Shown here piece after piece: positions 52,173 through 59,513 of a stretch of 64,000 nt of DNA. A program made the translations under genes and the position numbers. Location of the stretch: contig BMUX01000004.1 of the NCBI GenBank assembly GCA_014650415.1, positions 310,001-374,000 of the forward strand, in the 5' to 3' direction. The notes below the pieces were generated by a model, which worked only from the letters and a program-made list of their open reading frames with translations, had not been told where the DNA came from and ran no database searches. Origin of the DNA: Streptomyces spiroverticillatus. GTDB taxonomy: Bacteria > Actinomycetota > Actinomycetes > Streptomycetales > Streptomycetaceae. Position 1 is the first letter of the stretch. Every line of letters starts with the position of its first letter.

Positions 52173-53057
52173 TCAGGAGTACCGGGTCACCAGGCCCTTG
52201 CGGCGGAAGGTGCGCAGCATCCGGCGCAGGGCCAGCAGGCTCAGCAGCGTCAGTACGGCCGTGCCCCCGGCCGCGAGGGCGAACTCGCCCCACGGCATCG
52301 GCTTCCCCGAGGCCAGGGTGCGGCCGACGGCGAAGACGTGGGTGGTGGGCAGGACCTGCGCGACGGGCTGGAGGACGGTCGGCAGCGTGGTGATCGGGTA
52401 GAAGACGCCGGACAGCGGCATGACCACCGAAAGCGCGCCCCACACCAAGGCCTCGGCCCCGCTGCCGTACCGCAGGACGAGTCCGACGACCAGCAGCGCC
52501 ACCGCCCAGCCGGAGGCCAGCAGCAGGGCGGCGACCGGGATCAGGCCGAGGCCCAGCCGCGTGACGTCGAAGGCGTACGCGGCGAAGGCGAGGGCGGCGA
52601 CCGCGACGGTGCTGGCGGCCGTGCGCACCAGGGCGAACAGACCGACGCCCGCGAGGTACTCCCAGTCCCGCATCGGGGTGGCGAGCAGGCCCAGCACGTT
52701 GCGCGACCAGGTCTCCTCCAGGAAGCCGGTGGCCAGCGAGATCTGGGTCTGGTGGACGAGATGCCACAGGACGGTGCCGCTGAGCAGATAGACGGCGACG
52801 GCGGTGGTGGCGCTCGGCGAATCCCCGGCGGCCTGGGCCGCGAACAGCCCGATCGACCCGTACAGCAGGGTGTCGACGAGCGGCCAGACCAGGACGTCGA
52901 AGAAACGGTGCGGGCTGCGCTTGAGCACCAGCCAGTGCCGCCGGGCCACGGCCCGCACCCGGTGGGCGGAGGCGGCGGCCGGGGAGCGGAGGGCGGGGCC
53001 CTCGGTGTCCGGGGGCACGGTGGTGATGGAGCTGCCCGTGGGATCGCTCATGCTCAT
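52173..53057 (-). CDS. ABC-2 type exporter permease
   Basis: 294 residues with six predicted helices. The ABC-2 pattern is seen: WLVLKRSPHRFFDVLVWPLVDTLLYGSIGLF, the EETWSRNVLGLLATPM turn, and VMPLSGVFYPITTLPTVLQPVAQVLPTTHVF, typical of polysaccharide- or drug-exporter permeases. ATG 53057 overlaps the ATPase stop by 4 bases. Together with the ATPase it ends a leftward group carrying PIG-L and DUF1796 genes, suggesting export of a glycan or glycosylated product. Confidence 0.88.
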   Translation of the reverse strand: MSMSDPTGSSITTVPPDTEGPALRSPAAASAHRVRAVARRHWLVLKRSPHRFFDVLVWPLVDTLLYGSIGLFAAQAAGDSPSATTAVAVYLLSGTVLWHLVHQTQISLATGFLEETWSRNVLGLLATPMRDWEYLAGVGLFALVRTAASTVAVAALAFAAYAFDVTRLGLGLIPVAALLLASGWAVALLVVGLVLRYGSGAEALVWGALSVVMPLSGVFYPITTLPTVLQPVAQVLPTTHVFAVGRTLASGKPMPWGEFALAAGGTAVLTLLSLLALRRMLRTFRRKGLVTRYS

Positions 53058-53836
53058 GCGGTGGCCGCCCTTTCTCGTTCGCGGTCCTTGTCGCGCTCGG
53101 CGGCGAGGTGGAGGAAGACGCCTTCGAGGTCGTCGCGGCCGAAGGTGCGGGCGACGTCCTCGGGGGTGCCGTCGGCGGCGATCCGCCCCCCGTGCAGGAA
53201 GACGACGCGCCCGCACAGGCGCTCGACCTCGGTCATGTCGTGGCTGGTGACCAGGAGGGCGGTGCCGCGCTCGGCGGAGAGCGCGAGCAGTGCGGTACGG
53301 ACGCGGAGCGCGATGTCCGGGTCCAGCGACGCGGTGGGCTCGTCGAGGATCATCAGGCGCGGCCGGTGCAGGGCCGCCTTGGCGATGCCGACCAGGGTGC
53401 GCTGGCCGCTGGAGAGCTGGGTGCCGATGGCGGCGGCGAGGTGGCCGATGCCGAAGCGTTCCAGGGCTTCGGAGACCGCCGCGTGCGGGTCGCGCAGCCC
53501 GTACAGATCGGCGTACAGACGCAGGTACTCCGAGACCCTGACCCGGTCCGGCAGCGGGAGATAGCCCGCGACGAAGCCGACGCCCTGCATGGCACGGGCC
53601 CGGTCGCCGGGCAGCCGGTGGCCGAGTATCTCCACACTCCCGGCATCGGGCTCCACCGCGCCGAGGCTCATCAGGAGGGTGGTGGTCTTGCCCGCGCCGT
53701 TGGGACCGAGGAGCCCGAGGCGCTCCCCGGCGCGCACGGTCAGGGAGACCCCGTCGACGGCACGCCCGCGTGCGTACTCCTTGACGAGGTCGCGGGCGAC
53801 GAGCACGGGCGGGCGCTCGTCCGGGGGCGTCAGCAT
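53054..53836 (-). CDS. ABC-2 type exporter ATPase
   Basis: 260 residues from ATG 53836 (GGAG five bases upstream, inside the end of the PIG-L gene). Walker A is LLGPNGAGKTTTL, the signature is LSSGQRTLVGIAKAAL, Walker B is RLMILDEPTASLDP, and the switch His is in LLVTSHDMTEVE. It ends with a basic, acidic-charged stretch (ERDKDRERERA). Its start overlaps the PIG-L gene end by 7 bases, so expression is coupled with that deacetylase. Confidence 0.9.
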   Translation of the reverse strand: MLTPPDERPPVLVARDLVKEYARGRAVDGVSLTVRAGERLGLLGPNGAGKTTTLLMSLGAVEPDAGSVEILGHRLPGDRARAMQGVGFVAGYLPLPDRVRVSEYLRLYADLYGLRDPHAAVSEALERFGIGHLAAAIGTQLSSGQRTLVGIAKAALHRPRLMILDEPTASLDPDIALRVRTALLALSAERGTALLVTSHDMTEVERLCGRVVFLHGGRIAADGTPEDVARTFGRDDLEGVFLHLAAERDKDRERERAATA

Positions 53837-54561
53837 GCGGGCTCCAGGGACCAGACGAGTTCGGCGCGCAGCGGGCCGGTGCGGGAGAGGAAGGTGCCGT
53901 GGTCGCCGGCGACGGGGGCGAGCTGGGAGCCGTAGCACTGGGCGGCGGCACGCTTGGCGGCCCACTGGGCGTCGTCGGGCACGAGGTGGTGGTGGACGGT
54001 GGTGCGGTGGGTGCGCAGCAGCTCCTGGTACGCCAGACCGCACATGGAGCTCTTCGCGAGAGCCTCGCTCGCCTGGTCCGTTCCCCACTCCGGGAGGTGG
54101 CCGGTGTAGGGGAGGTCGGCGTAGACGCGGGGCAGGGGGGCGCCGAGGCGGGTGAGGGTGCGGGTGGCGCGCAGCCGGACGTTCTCGTGGTCGGGCTGGT
54201 TGCTGCCGAGGGGCGCCCAGACGTCGGTGCCGGCGGGGAGCCCGGCCAGGAAGGTGTCCAGGCCGGGGAGTTCGGGGCCGTTCGCGTACGGGCCGTCGGG
54301 GTGGTCGAGGACGACCTGCTCGACGCCGATCGCGGCGCAGGCGGCCGCGTCCTCGGCGACGCGGGCGCGGTGCGCCTCGTGTGCGGAGGAGAAGCCGCAG
54401 GTGGCGTCCCACCAGGAGACCGGGGCCTCGGGGGCCGGGGCGCCGCCGTACACGGTGACGACGGCGGTCGGCCCCGGCAGTGCGGCCAGGGTGGCGGCGA
54501 GGGAGAAGACGGCGTCGTCGAAGTGCGGGGAGAGGACGACGGTGCGCCAGGGGCGGGGCAA
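53830..54561 (-). CDS. PIG-L family deacetylase
   Basis: 243 residues from TTG 54561, chosen because GGAGG lies exactly 7 bases upstream and no ATG or GTG fits. The zinc motif is LSPHFDDAVFSLA near the N-terminus (His and Asp-Asp), with the third ligand in GSNQPDHENVRLRA. PIG-L enzymes remove the acetyl group from GlcNAc residues in sugars, lipids or small molecules (MshB in mycothiol synthesis and teicoplanin deacetylase are relatives). It is coupled to the ABC ATPase and follows the DUF1796 gene by 26 bases, so it probably acts on a product of this group. Confidence 0.88.
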   Translation of the reverse strand: MPRPWRTVVLSPHFDDAVFSLAATLAALPGPTAVVTVYGGAPAPEAPVSWWDATCGFSSAHEAHRARVAEDAAACAAIGVEQVVLDHPDGPYANGPELPGLDTFLAGLPAGTDVWAPLGSNQPDHENVRLRATRTLTRLGAPLPRVYADLPYTGHLPEWGTDQASEALAKSSMCGLAYQELLRTHRTTVHHHLVPDDAQWAAKRAAAQCYGSQLAPVAGDHGTFLSRTGPLRAELVWSLEPAC

Positions 54562-54568
54562 GGGGATA

Positions 54569-54573
54569 CCTCC
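54569..54573 (-). promoter_or_regulatory. Shine-Dalgarno selecting a TTG start
   Basis: GGAGG on the minus strand sits 7 bases before TTG 54561 and fixes the start of the PIG-L gene. Confidence 0.7.
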
Positions 54574-54587
54574 GGGGTGGTGAGGGC

Positions 54588-55229
54588 TCAGGAAGGGGTC
54601 GTGGGCCAGAGGGCGACAGGGTCGAGGGCACCGAACACGCGGTCCCAGTCGGCGTCGGAGCCCTGCCAGCGTCCGGGCACCTCGGGAACGGTGTCCCAGA
54701 CGACACCGGGCGGCAGGGCGGCCGTGCTCGCGGGCGGGGTACGGCGCAGCCAGAGCACGGCGAACCGGTGGCCGGGATACCGATGCGCCAGCAGCTTCGG
54801 CAGCCGGGCCAGGTCGGCGTCCGTCAACTCGTCGAAGGCGTCGTGGTGGACGTACAGGGTCCGCTCGTCGGAGCGGGTCCGTTTGCGCCACCTCTCGGCG
54901 AGGTGCTGGAACTTCTCCCGTACGGAGGGGAGTTGACGGTCGATGTCCTGCTGCGTGAGCCGGTCGCCGGCCGCCGGGTGGAACTCGTGGAAGAAGCGGA
55001 TGCCGGTGCCGCGGTCGTGCGCGCAGTGCCCGTCGCTGAAGGGTTCGCTCGCACCGGTGCGCAGCACGTCACGGAAGTCGGTTTCCAGGAGGGCGAGTAC
55101 GGACGCGTAGTCGAGGTCGAGCCAGTCGAAGAAGTGGGCGCGGTCGGTGCCGGTGATGCGGCGGATCTGGTGGGTGGACTCGCAGTGGTAGCCGAGGCCG
55201 ACGCAGGTGTCGTAGGGGGGTGGGGGCAT
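54588..55229 (-). CDS. DUF1796-type putative cysteine peptidase
   Basis: 213 residues from ATG 55229 (GGAG five bases upstream). The N-terminus DTCVGLGYHCESTHQIRRITG and FFDWLDLDYASVLALLETDF match the DUF1796 pattern, a papain-like fold predicted from sequence; Cys in LGYHC could be the nucleophile and the His of HEFHP or YVHHDAFDEL the partner. Members are common next to glycosyl-transfer genes in Streptomyces polysaccharide loci. No activity has been shown to my knowledge. It is followed by the PIG-L gene with a 26-base gap. Confidence 0.75.
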   Translation of the reverse strand: MPPPPYDTCVGLGYHCESTHQIRRITGTDRAHFFDWLDLDYASVLALLETDFRDVLRTGASEPFSDGHCAHDRGTGIRFFHEFHPAAGDRLTQQDIDRQLPSVREKFQHLAERWRKRTRSDERTLYVHHDAFDELTDADLARLPKLLAHRYPGHRFAVLWLRRTPPASTAALPPGVVWDTVPEVPGRWQGSDADWDRVFGALDPVALWPTTPS

Positions 55230-55380
55230 GGGGGCTCCGGGGTGGGGAGGAGTGGGGACGGGGTGGGGTGGGGTGGGTACGGGGTGCGCCCGGTCGGGGG
55301 CGCGGGGCTGTGCCGCTTCTGCGGCTCCGCCGCGCGGGCGCGCTCTGCCCGTGCGGGCCGCTCTCTTTCCGTGCCCCTTC

Positions 55381-55695
55381 AGGGGCGCGGGGAACTGCGC
55401 GACCAGCCACGACGCTCCTGCACGGAACCGGTCCCCTTGCCCCGCGGGTTTAGGTGAAGGGGTGGGGCTGGGGACCCTTTGCCCCGGCGGGCAGGGGGCT
55501 TCACGTGCCCGGCACCGGGAGGCGCCCCGTGGGCCCTGTGGCTGCGCGCACCCGGCGGGCAAGGTGCGGGCAGGGGCCGGGACCGGGGCGGGCCCGGATC
55601 GGGCGTACCGCCCCCTTGCCCGCCCGTTCCGCCCCCGGGGGGCGGCCCCGCCGCCCAAGGGGACGGCGGCGAAAAGGGGCTCCGCCCAAGGGGAC
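55381..55695. repeat. Long intergenic direct repeat, copy A
   Basis: Starts with the 21-base arm of the 40179 hairpin, then CCAGCCACGACG, a conserved GGGTTTAGGTGAAGGG, GGGACCCTTTGCCCCGGCGG, CTTCACGTGCCCGG and a shared tail GAAAAGGGGCTCCGCCC. Copy B with the same order lies at 57426-57780 on the other side of the GH3 gene. Confidence 0.85.
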
Positions 55696-55760
55696 GGGGC
55701 GGAAAGGGGCTCCGCCCGAGGGGACGGGACGGAAAGGGGCTCCGCCCGAGGGGACGAGGG
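55671..55760. repeat. 30-base tandem repeat, three copies
   Basis: Three units (55671, 55701, 55731) built on GGAAAGGGGCTCCGCCCGAG followed by GGGACG. Unit differences are a few bases. It lies at the end of long repeat copy A. Confidence 0.85.
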
Positions 55761-55850
55761 AGGTGGAAGGGGAGGCCGCGGTGCCCAAGGGACTAGGGGG
55801 AAGGGAGGAAGAGGGCGGTCTCGGCACCGAAGGGGGCCGGGGGTGGAGGG

Positions 55851-57371
55851 TCAGGCGCGGAGCGGAGAGGCCCATTGGCGGCCGATGAGCCGCTCCGCAG
55901 CCGCCATGGCATTGGCAAGCCCGGCCCCCCGGGTCAGCAGCGTCGGCACCTCCGGCAGCGGCACCGGCGTCAGCCCCATCTCGACGACGAGGAGATCAGG
56001 ACGCCGGCCCCGAAGCCCAGCCAGCACCTCCCGCTGCCAGGGATCACGCACGGCGTCCCGGACGACCACCGCGACCGGCGCACTGCCGTCACCTCCTGGC
56101 AGCACGATCTCGCCCGGATCGGTACCGGGCTCGACGTCGACGGCGGATCCCAGCCCACCGAGCCGCTCCAGGCTCTGCGCCAGACCCCAGGGCGCCTCCC
56201 CCACCGCCAGATTGGCCCCTACGGCCAGCCGCACGACGTGAACGGGCCCGGACACGGGAAGCTCGGGCAGCCCCACACCGGCAAGGGCCCGCCGAGCCGC
56301 AACGAGACCGACACCGACACCAGCACCAGCACCAGCACCAGCACCAGCGGAAGACGCAGCCCCACCGACACCGGAACGCGGCGCGGCCCACGCCCGCAAC
56401 GCCCCGACCCGCGCAGCCGCCTCCTCCAGACGTCCGACCGTCAACTCACCTCCCACGAGGGCCCGTTCCACCGCCTCGTACACCTCCGGAAGGATCTTCT
56501 CGCCGTCCGTGGCACCGAGCAGGACCAGATCGACGCCCGCCGCCCAGGCGAGCACGGCCGCCCCGCCGAAGCCCCAGCGATCGAGGATCGGGGCCATTTC
56601 CAGCGCGTCGCTGATCACGACGCCGTCGTAACCGAGTTCCTCGCGCAGCAGACCGGTGACCACGCGTCGGCTCAGGGTGGCGGGGAGGTCGTCCACCTGG
56701 GAGAGACGTATGTGCCCCGTCATCACGGCCTTGGCCCCCGCGTCGAACCCCGCGACGAACGGCGGCAGTTCGAGCGCGCGGAGCTCGTCGAGGGAGCGGG
56801 GTATGTCCGGCAGCCAGGAGTGCGAGTCGGTGCCGGTGTCGCCGTGGCCGGGGAAGTGCTTGAGGGTGGCGGCCACGCCTCGCCCCTGGAGACCGTCCAC
56901 GAAGGCACGGGTGTGCCGGGCGACGAGGTCGGGGGTCGCGCCGAAGGAACGTACGCCGATGATCGGGTTGGTGGGACGGGAGTTGACGTCCGCGCACGGA
57001 CCGAGGCAGAGGTTGATGCCGGTGTCGAGGAGGTCGTCGGCGACGGCCTCGGCGACCCGGCGGGTCAGATCGGGGTCGTCCACGGCACCGAGGGCGTGGT
57101 TGCCGGGGTAGACGCTGCCCCGGTGGTAGTCGAGGCGGGTGACGTCGCCGCCCTCCTCGTCGAGGGCGATCAGGGCGTCGGGCCGTACGGCGCGCAGCGG
57201 GTCGACGATGTCGTCGCGGAGGGGGCCGCCGGGCGGCAGGAGGTTGGTGCCGAAGAGGCCGACGCCTGCGAGGCCTTGGTCGAGGGCGCGTTTGACCCAG
57301 TCGGGCGGGGTGCGGCCGTCGTAGGCGGGGAGGAGGCAGGCGTTGACGAGAGAGATCAGGGAGTTGTCCAT
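55851..57371 (-). CDS. nagZ: GH3 beta-N-acetylglucosaminidase (NagZ type)
   Basis: 506 residues. The NagZ signature KHFPGHGDTGTDSH carries the His-Asp dyad that protonates the leaving group, and VVISDALEM holds the catalytic Asp. Also typical are IALDEEGGDVTRL, GINLCLGPCADVNSRPTNPIIGVRSFG and GGAAVLAWAAGVDLVLLG. No signal peptide is visible, so it is probably cytoplasmic, like NagZ, and removes terminal beta-GlcNAc, perhaps from muropeptides or chito-oligosaccharides. The C-terminal 150 residues form a second domain after an AGAGAGAGVGVG linker encoded by ACCAGC repeats (56319-56348). The intergenic repeats on both sides set it apart from its neighbours. Confidence 0.88.
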   Translation of the reverse strand: MDNSLISLVNACLLPAYDGRTPPDWVKRALDQGLAGVGLFGTNLLPPGGPLRDDIVDPLRAVRPDALIALDEEGGDVTRLDYHRGSVYPGNHALGAVDDPDLTRRVAEAVADDLLDTGINLCLGPCADVNSRPTNPIIGVRSFGATPDLVARHTRAFVDGLQGRGVAATLKHFPGHGDTGTDSHSWLPDIPRSLDELRALELPPFVAGFDAGAKAVMTGHIRLSQVDDLPATLSRRVVTGLLREELGYDGVVISDALEMAPILDRWGFGGAAVLAWAAGVDLVLLGATDGEKILPEVYEAVERALVGGELTVGRLEEAAARVGALRAWAAPRSGVGGAASSAGAGAGAGAGVGVGLVAARRALAGVGLPELPVSGPVHVVRLAVGANLAVGEAPWGLAQSLERLGGLGSAVDVEPGTDPGEIVLPGGDGSAPVAVVVRDAVRDPWQREVLAGLRGRRPDLLVVEMGLTPVPLPEVPTLLTRGAGLANAMAAAERLIGRQWASPLRA

Positions 57372-57850
57372 CGGGGGTCACCTTCGGTGAGGGTGGATGG
57401 GACGGAGTACGGGTGGCGCCCCGTCAGGGGCGCGGGGAACTGCGCGACCAGCCACGACGCGCCTGCACGGGAACCGTGCAATTGCCCCGCGGGTTTAGGT
57501 GAAGGGGCGGGGCTGGGGACCCTTTGCCCCGGCGGGCCGGGGGCTTCACGTGCCCGGTGCCTGGAGGCGGGCCCGAGGCCGCGGTGTCGTGGGCGTTCGG
57601 CGTGCAAGGTGCGGGTGGGGGCCGGGACCGGGGCGGGCCCGGAGCGAGGGGGCCGCCCCCTTGCCCGCCCGTCCCGCCCCCGGGGGGCGGCCCCGCCGCC
57701 CAAGGGGGCTGGGGAGAGGGAGGCAGCGGCCCCGCCGCCCAAGGGGACCGCGGCGAAAAGGGGCTCCGCCCAAGGGGACGAGGGAAGAGGCGGCCGCCCA
57801 AGGGGACGAGGGAAGAGGGGGCCGGGGGCGAGGGAAGAGGGGGTGCCCCC
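57372..57850. other. 480-base intergenic region, repeat-rich, no gene
   Basis: Between the GH3 start and the methyltransferase stop, this interval holds long repeat copy B and G-rich tandem stretches such as AAGGGGACGAGGGAAGAGG. I see no gene. The GH3 promoter would have to lie within or next to the repeat. Confidence 0.75.
57426..57780. repeat. Long intergenic direct repeat, copy B
   Basis: Same elements and same orientation as copy A at 55381-55695, with an insertion of about 30-40 bases before the GAAAAGGGGCTCCGCCC tail. Divergence is greatest in the middle third. Confidence 0.85.
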
Positions 57851-59068
57851 TCAGTCCCCCACCCTCCGCAGCACCACCCCCGTACTCCCCCTCTTGCTCA
57901 GATAGGCCCGCCCCCCGCACACCGCCTCCAGCGCCGGAGCGACCAGCACGGTCTCCTCCACCTGGGTCCACCGCGAGGTTCCGGCCAGCCACGGGCGGAC
58001 CCGTTCGGCGAGGGCGGCGGGTTCGAGGGCGAGGAGCACCAGGTCGGCCGGGAGGGTGTCGAGGAGGTCGAGGTCCTGGCCGTAATAGAGCATCTCGATC
58101 AGGAGGTACGCGGAGCCCGGCAGCCGGGGCTCCGCCGCGAGCCCTTCGAGGGCGTCCGCGTGGACCCGTACGCCCTCGAAGCCGGTTTCGACGTGGCGGG
58201 CGAGGCGGTCGCGGAAGAGGGGGTTGGGCTCGGTCGCGTCGACCTCGTACCCCTTGGCGGCGAGCCGGACCGTGAGCGCCCCCTCGCAGGCGCCCACCTC
58301 GACGAGCGGCCCGTCCCCGGGCGAGCGGTGCCGGGCGATCCAGGCGGTGGAGGCGTCGAGCCGGGACCTCTCGTACGCGGAGGTCTCGAACTCCCACGGG
58401 TCGGCGACGGTGGCGGCCTCGTCGTCGAGGCTGGCCAGCAGGGCGAACAGGCCTTCGCGCTCGCGGGCCCCGTCGGTGGTGAAGAAGCGCTCGGCGGCCG
58501 GGACCCGCGCGGTGTAGATCATGAACTCGGGCTCGTCCGTACGGAGCAGCGGGGCGCAGTACCGGTTGACGAAGTCGAGCTTCGCGGCGACCGACGCGCG
58601 GTCCAGCGGGCGGTCCTCGTCGCTGACGAACTGGAGGTACGGGGAGTAGCCGACGGCGTGCCGCACCGGCAGTCCGTGGTCCCCGGCGGCCACGTCGCGG
58701 CCGATCCTCCCCCGGCTGCGCCGGTTGTCGGCGGGCGAGTGGGTCCAGACCCGGACCGCACGGCCCTCGGCGGCTTCGCGCAGCAGCCCGGCGAGCTCTT
58801 CGGAGCCGGGCGGGTCGTGGGGCGCGTCGGGGGCCCGTACGTGCGGGGCGAGGGCGGCGAGCCGGTCGGCCAGGGAGGTGCCGGCGGCCAGGTCGATCCA
58901 CTGCCGGGTGTCGCAGCACAGCACCCGGACCGCCCCGCTCAAGGGCTCCTCAGGGGCCGCCCGTCCGGAGTGTTCCCCAGCCTCCTGCTCCACCGAAGCG
59001 GAACCTCGGGTGACGGAGAGGAAGTCGAGGACGGCGTCCTCGGCCCGCAGCACCACTACTAAGTCCAT
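57851..59068 (-). CDS. NodS-like SAM methyltransferase with degenerate PIG-L-like N-terminus
   Basis: 405 residues from ATG 59068; GTG 59089 is an alternative. The second half is a SAM methyltransferase: DPWEFETSAYERSRLDAST, LVEVGACEGALTVRLAAKGYEVDATEPNPLFRDRLARHV (glycine-rich motif I and acidic motif II) and LIEMLYYGQDLDLLDTLPADL. This matches the NodS family, which N-methylates deacetylated chito-oligosaccharides. The first half recalls PIG-L deacetylases (WTHSPADNRRSRGRIGRDVA resembles their third zinc motif), but the PHPDD motif is absent, so it is probably inactive. It is the first gene of the leftward group and lies downstream of a DasR-like site. Substrate unknown. Confidence 0.8.
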   Translation of the reverse strand: MDLVVVLRAEDAVLDFLSVTRGSASVEQEAGEHSGRAAPEEPLSGAVRVLCCDTRQWIDLAAGTSLADRLAALAPHVRAPDAPHDPPGSEELAGLLREAAEGRAVRVWTHSPADNRRSRGRIGRDVAAGDHGLPVRHAVGYSPYLQFVSDEDRPLDRASVAAKLDFVNRYCAPLLRTDEPEFMIYTARVPAAERFFTTDGAREREGLFALLASLDDEAATVADPWEFETSAYERSRLDASTAWIARHRSPGDGPLVEVGACEGALTVRLAAKGYEVDATEPNPLFRDRLARHVETGFEGVRVHADALEGLAAEPRLPGSAYLLIEMLYYGQDLDLLDTLPADLVLLALEPAALAERVRPWLAGTSRWTQVEETVLVAPALEAVCGGRAYLSKRGSTGVVLRRVGD

Positions 59069-59185
59069 TACAGGGAGCACATCAGGCACGGTGTATCCCG
59101 TCGATAGGCACAGCACAGGAAAAACGGCAGGTCAAAGCCGTGTCGCACGTCCGGGGACGGGCGATCTCGTGGCGAGCCTAAGCGC

Positions 59186-59197
59186 TACCGAGCGGTA
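59186..59197. promoter_or_regulatory. Inverted repeat TACCGAGCGGTA
   Basis: A palindrome with TACCG and CGGTA arms around AG, of the size and type bound by TetR-family repressors. It lies 316 bases before fadA and 117 bases before the methyltransferase start, directly against the DasR-like site. Confidence 0.35.
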
Positions 59198-59209
59198 TGG
59201 TCCAGACCA
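59198..59209. promoter_or_regulatory. DasR-like operator (dre)
   Basis: TGGTCCAGACCA differs by one base from the DasR consensus core TGGTCTAGACCA, and its first eleven bases equal the direct repeats known from Streptomyces chitinase promoters. DasR is the GntR-type repressor released by glucosamine-6-phosphate. The site lies 129 bases upstream of the methyltransferase start, heading the group of GlcNAc-related genes. Confidence 0.5.
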
Positions 59210-59513
59210 ATTTTCCGGCCGCAAAAGGGAACCGAATGGCCTCAAATCCCGTACGGGGAGGCCGAGTCGGAATCCCCCGACAAGGGCCTGGCCGCCGATT
59301 CCCCCACTCCACCGCGACCCGCGCACCGGCGACTTTCCGCCACCCACGACACCCGGCGCCCGTTCGCGCGGAGTGTGACCTTCGCCGCTCCCGCCGTGGA
59401 GACTGTGCAGCATGGTTACCCGCAAGTAGCATGACGGTGTGCGGACGCGCCCACCTCGGCGTTGTCCGCGTACCGGCAGCAGCACCACCCCGCACCCCGG
59501 AGGAGAGCCAATC

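Larger units (their letters stand above)
55230..55850. other. 620-base intergenic region, repeat-rich, no gene
   Basis: Between the DUF1796 start and the GH3 stop there is only GC-rich repeat sequence: the dispersed repeat copy A and three 30-base tandem units. Open frames here have strong amino-acid bias (Pro, Gly, Arg) and no ribosome site, so they are not genes. Confidence 0.75.
59069..59513. other. 445-base divergent regulatory region
   Basis: Holds no credible gene. It separates the leftward methyltransferase and the rightward fadA-fadB operon, and contains two adjacent inverted repeats at 59186-59209. Confidence 0.7.

Noticed and set aside
55671..55760. CRISPR array
   Set aside because: The 30-base units are directly adjacent with no spacers and no cas genes nearby.
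55381..57780. Composite transposon around the GH3 gene
   Set aside because: Flanking repeats are present, but no transposase, terminal inverted repeats or target duplications can be seen.
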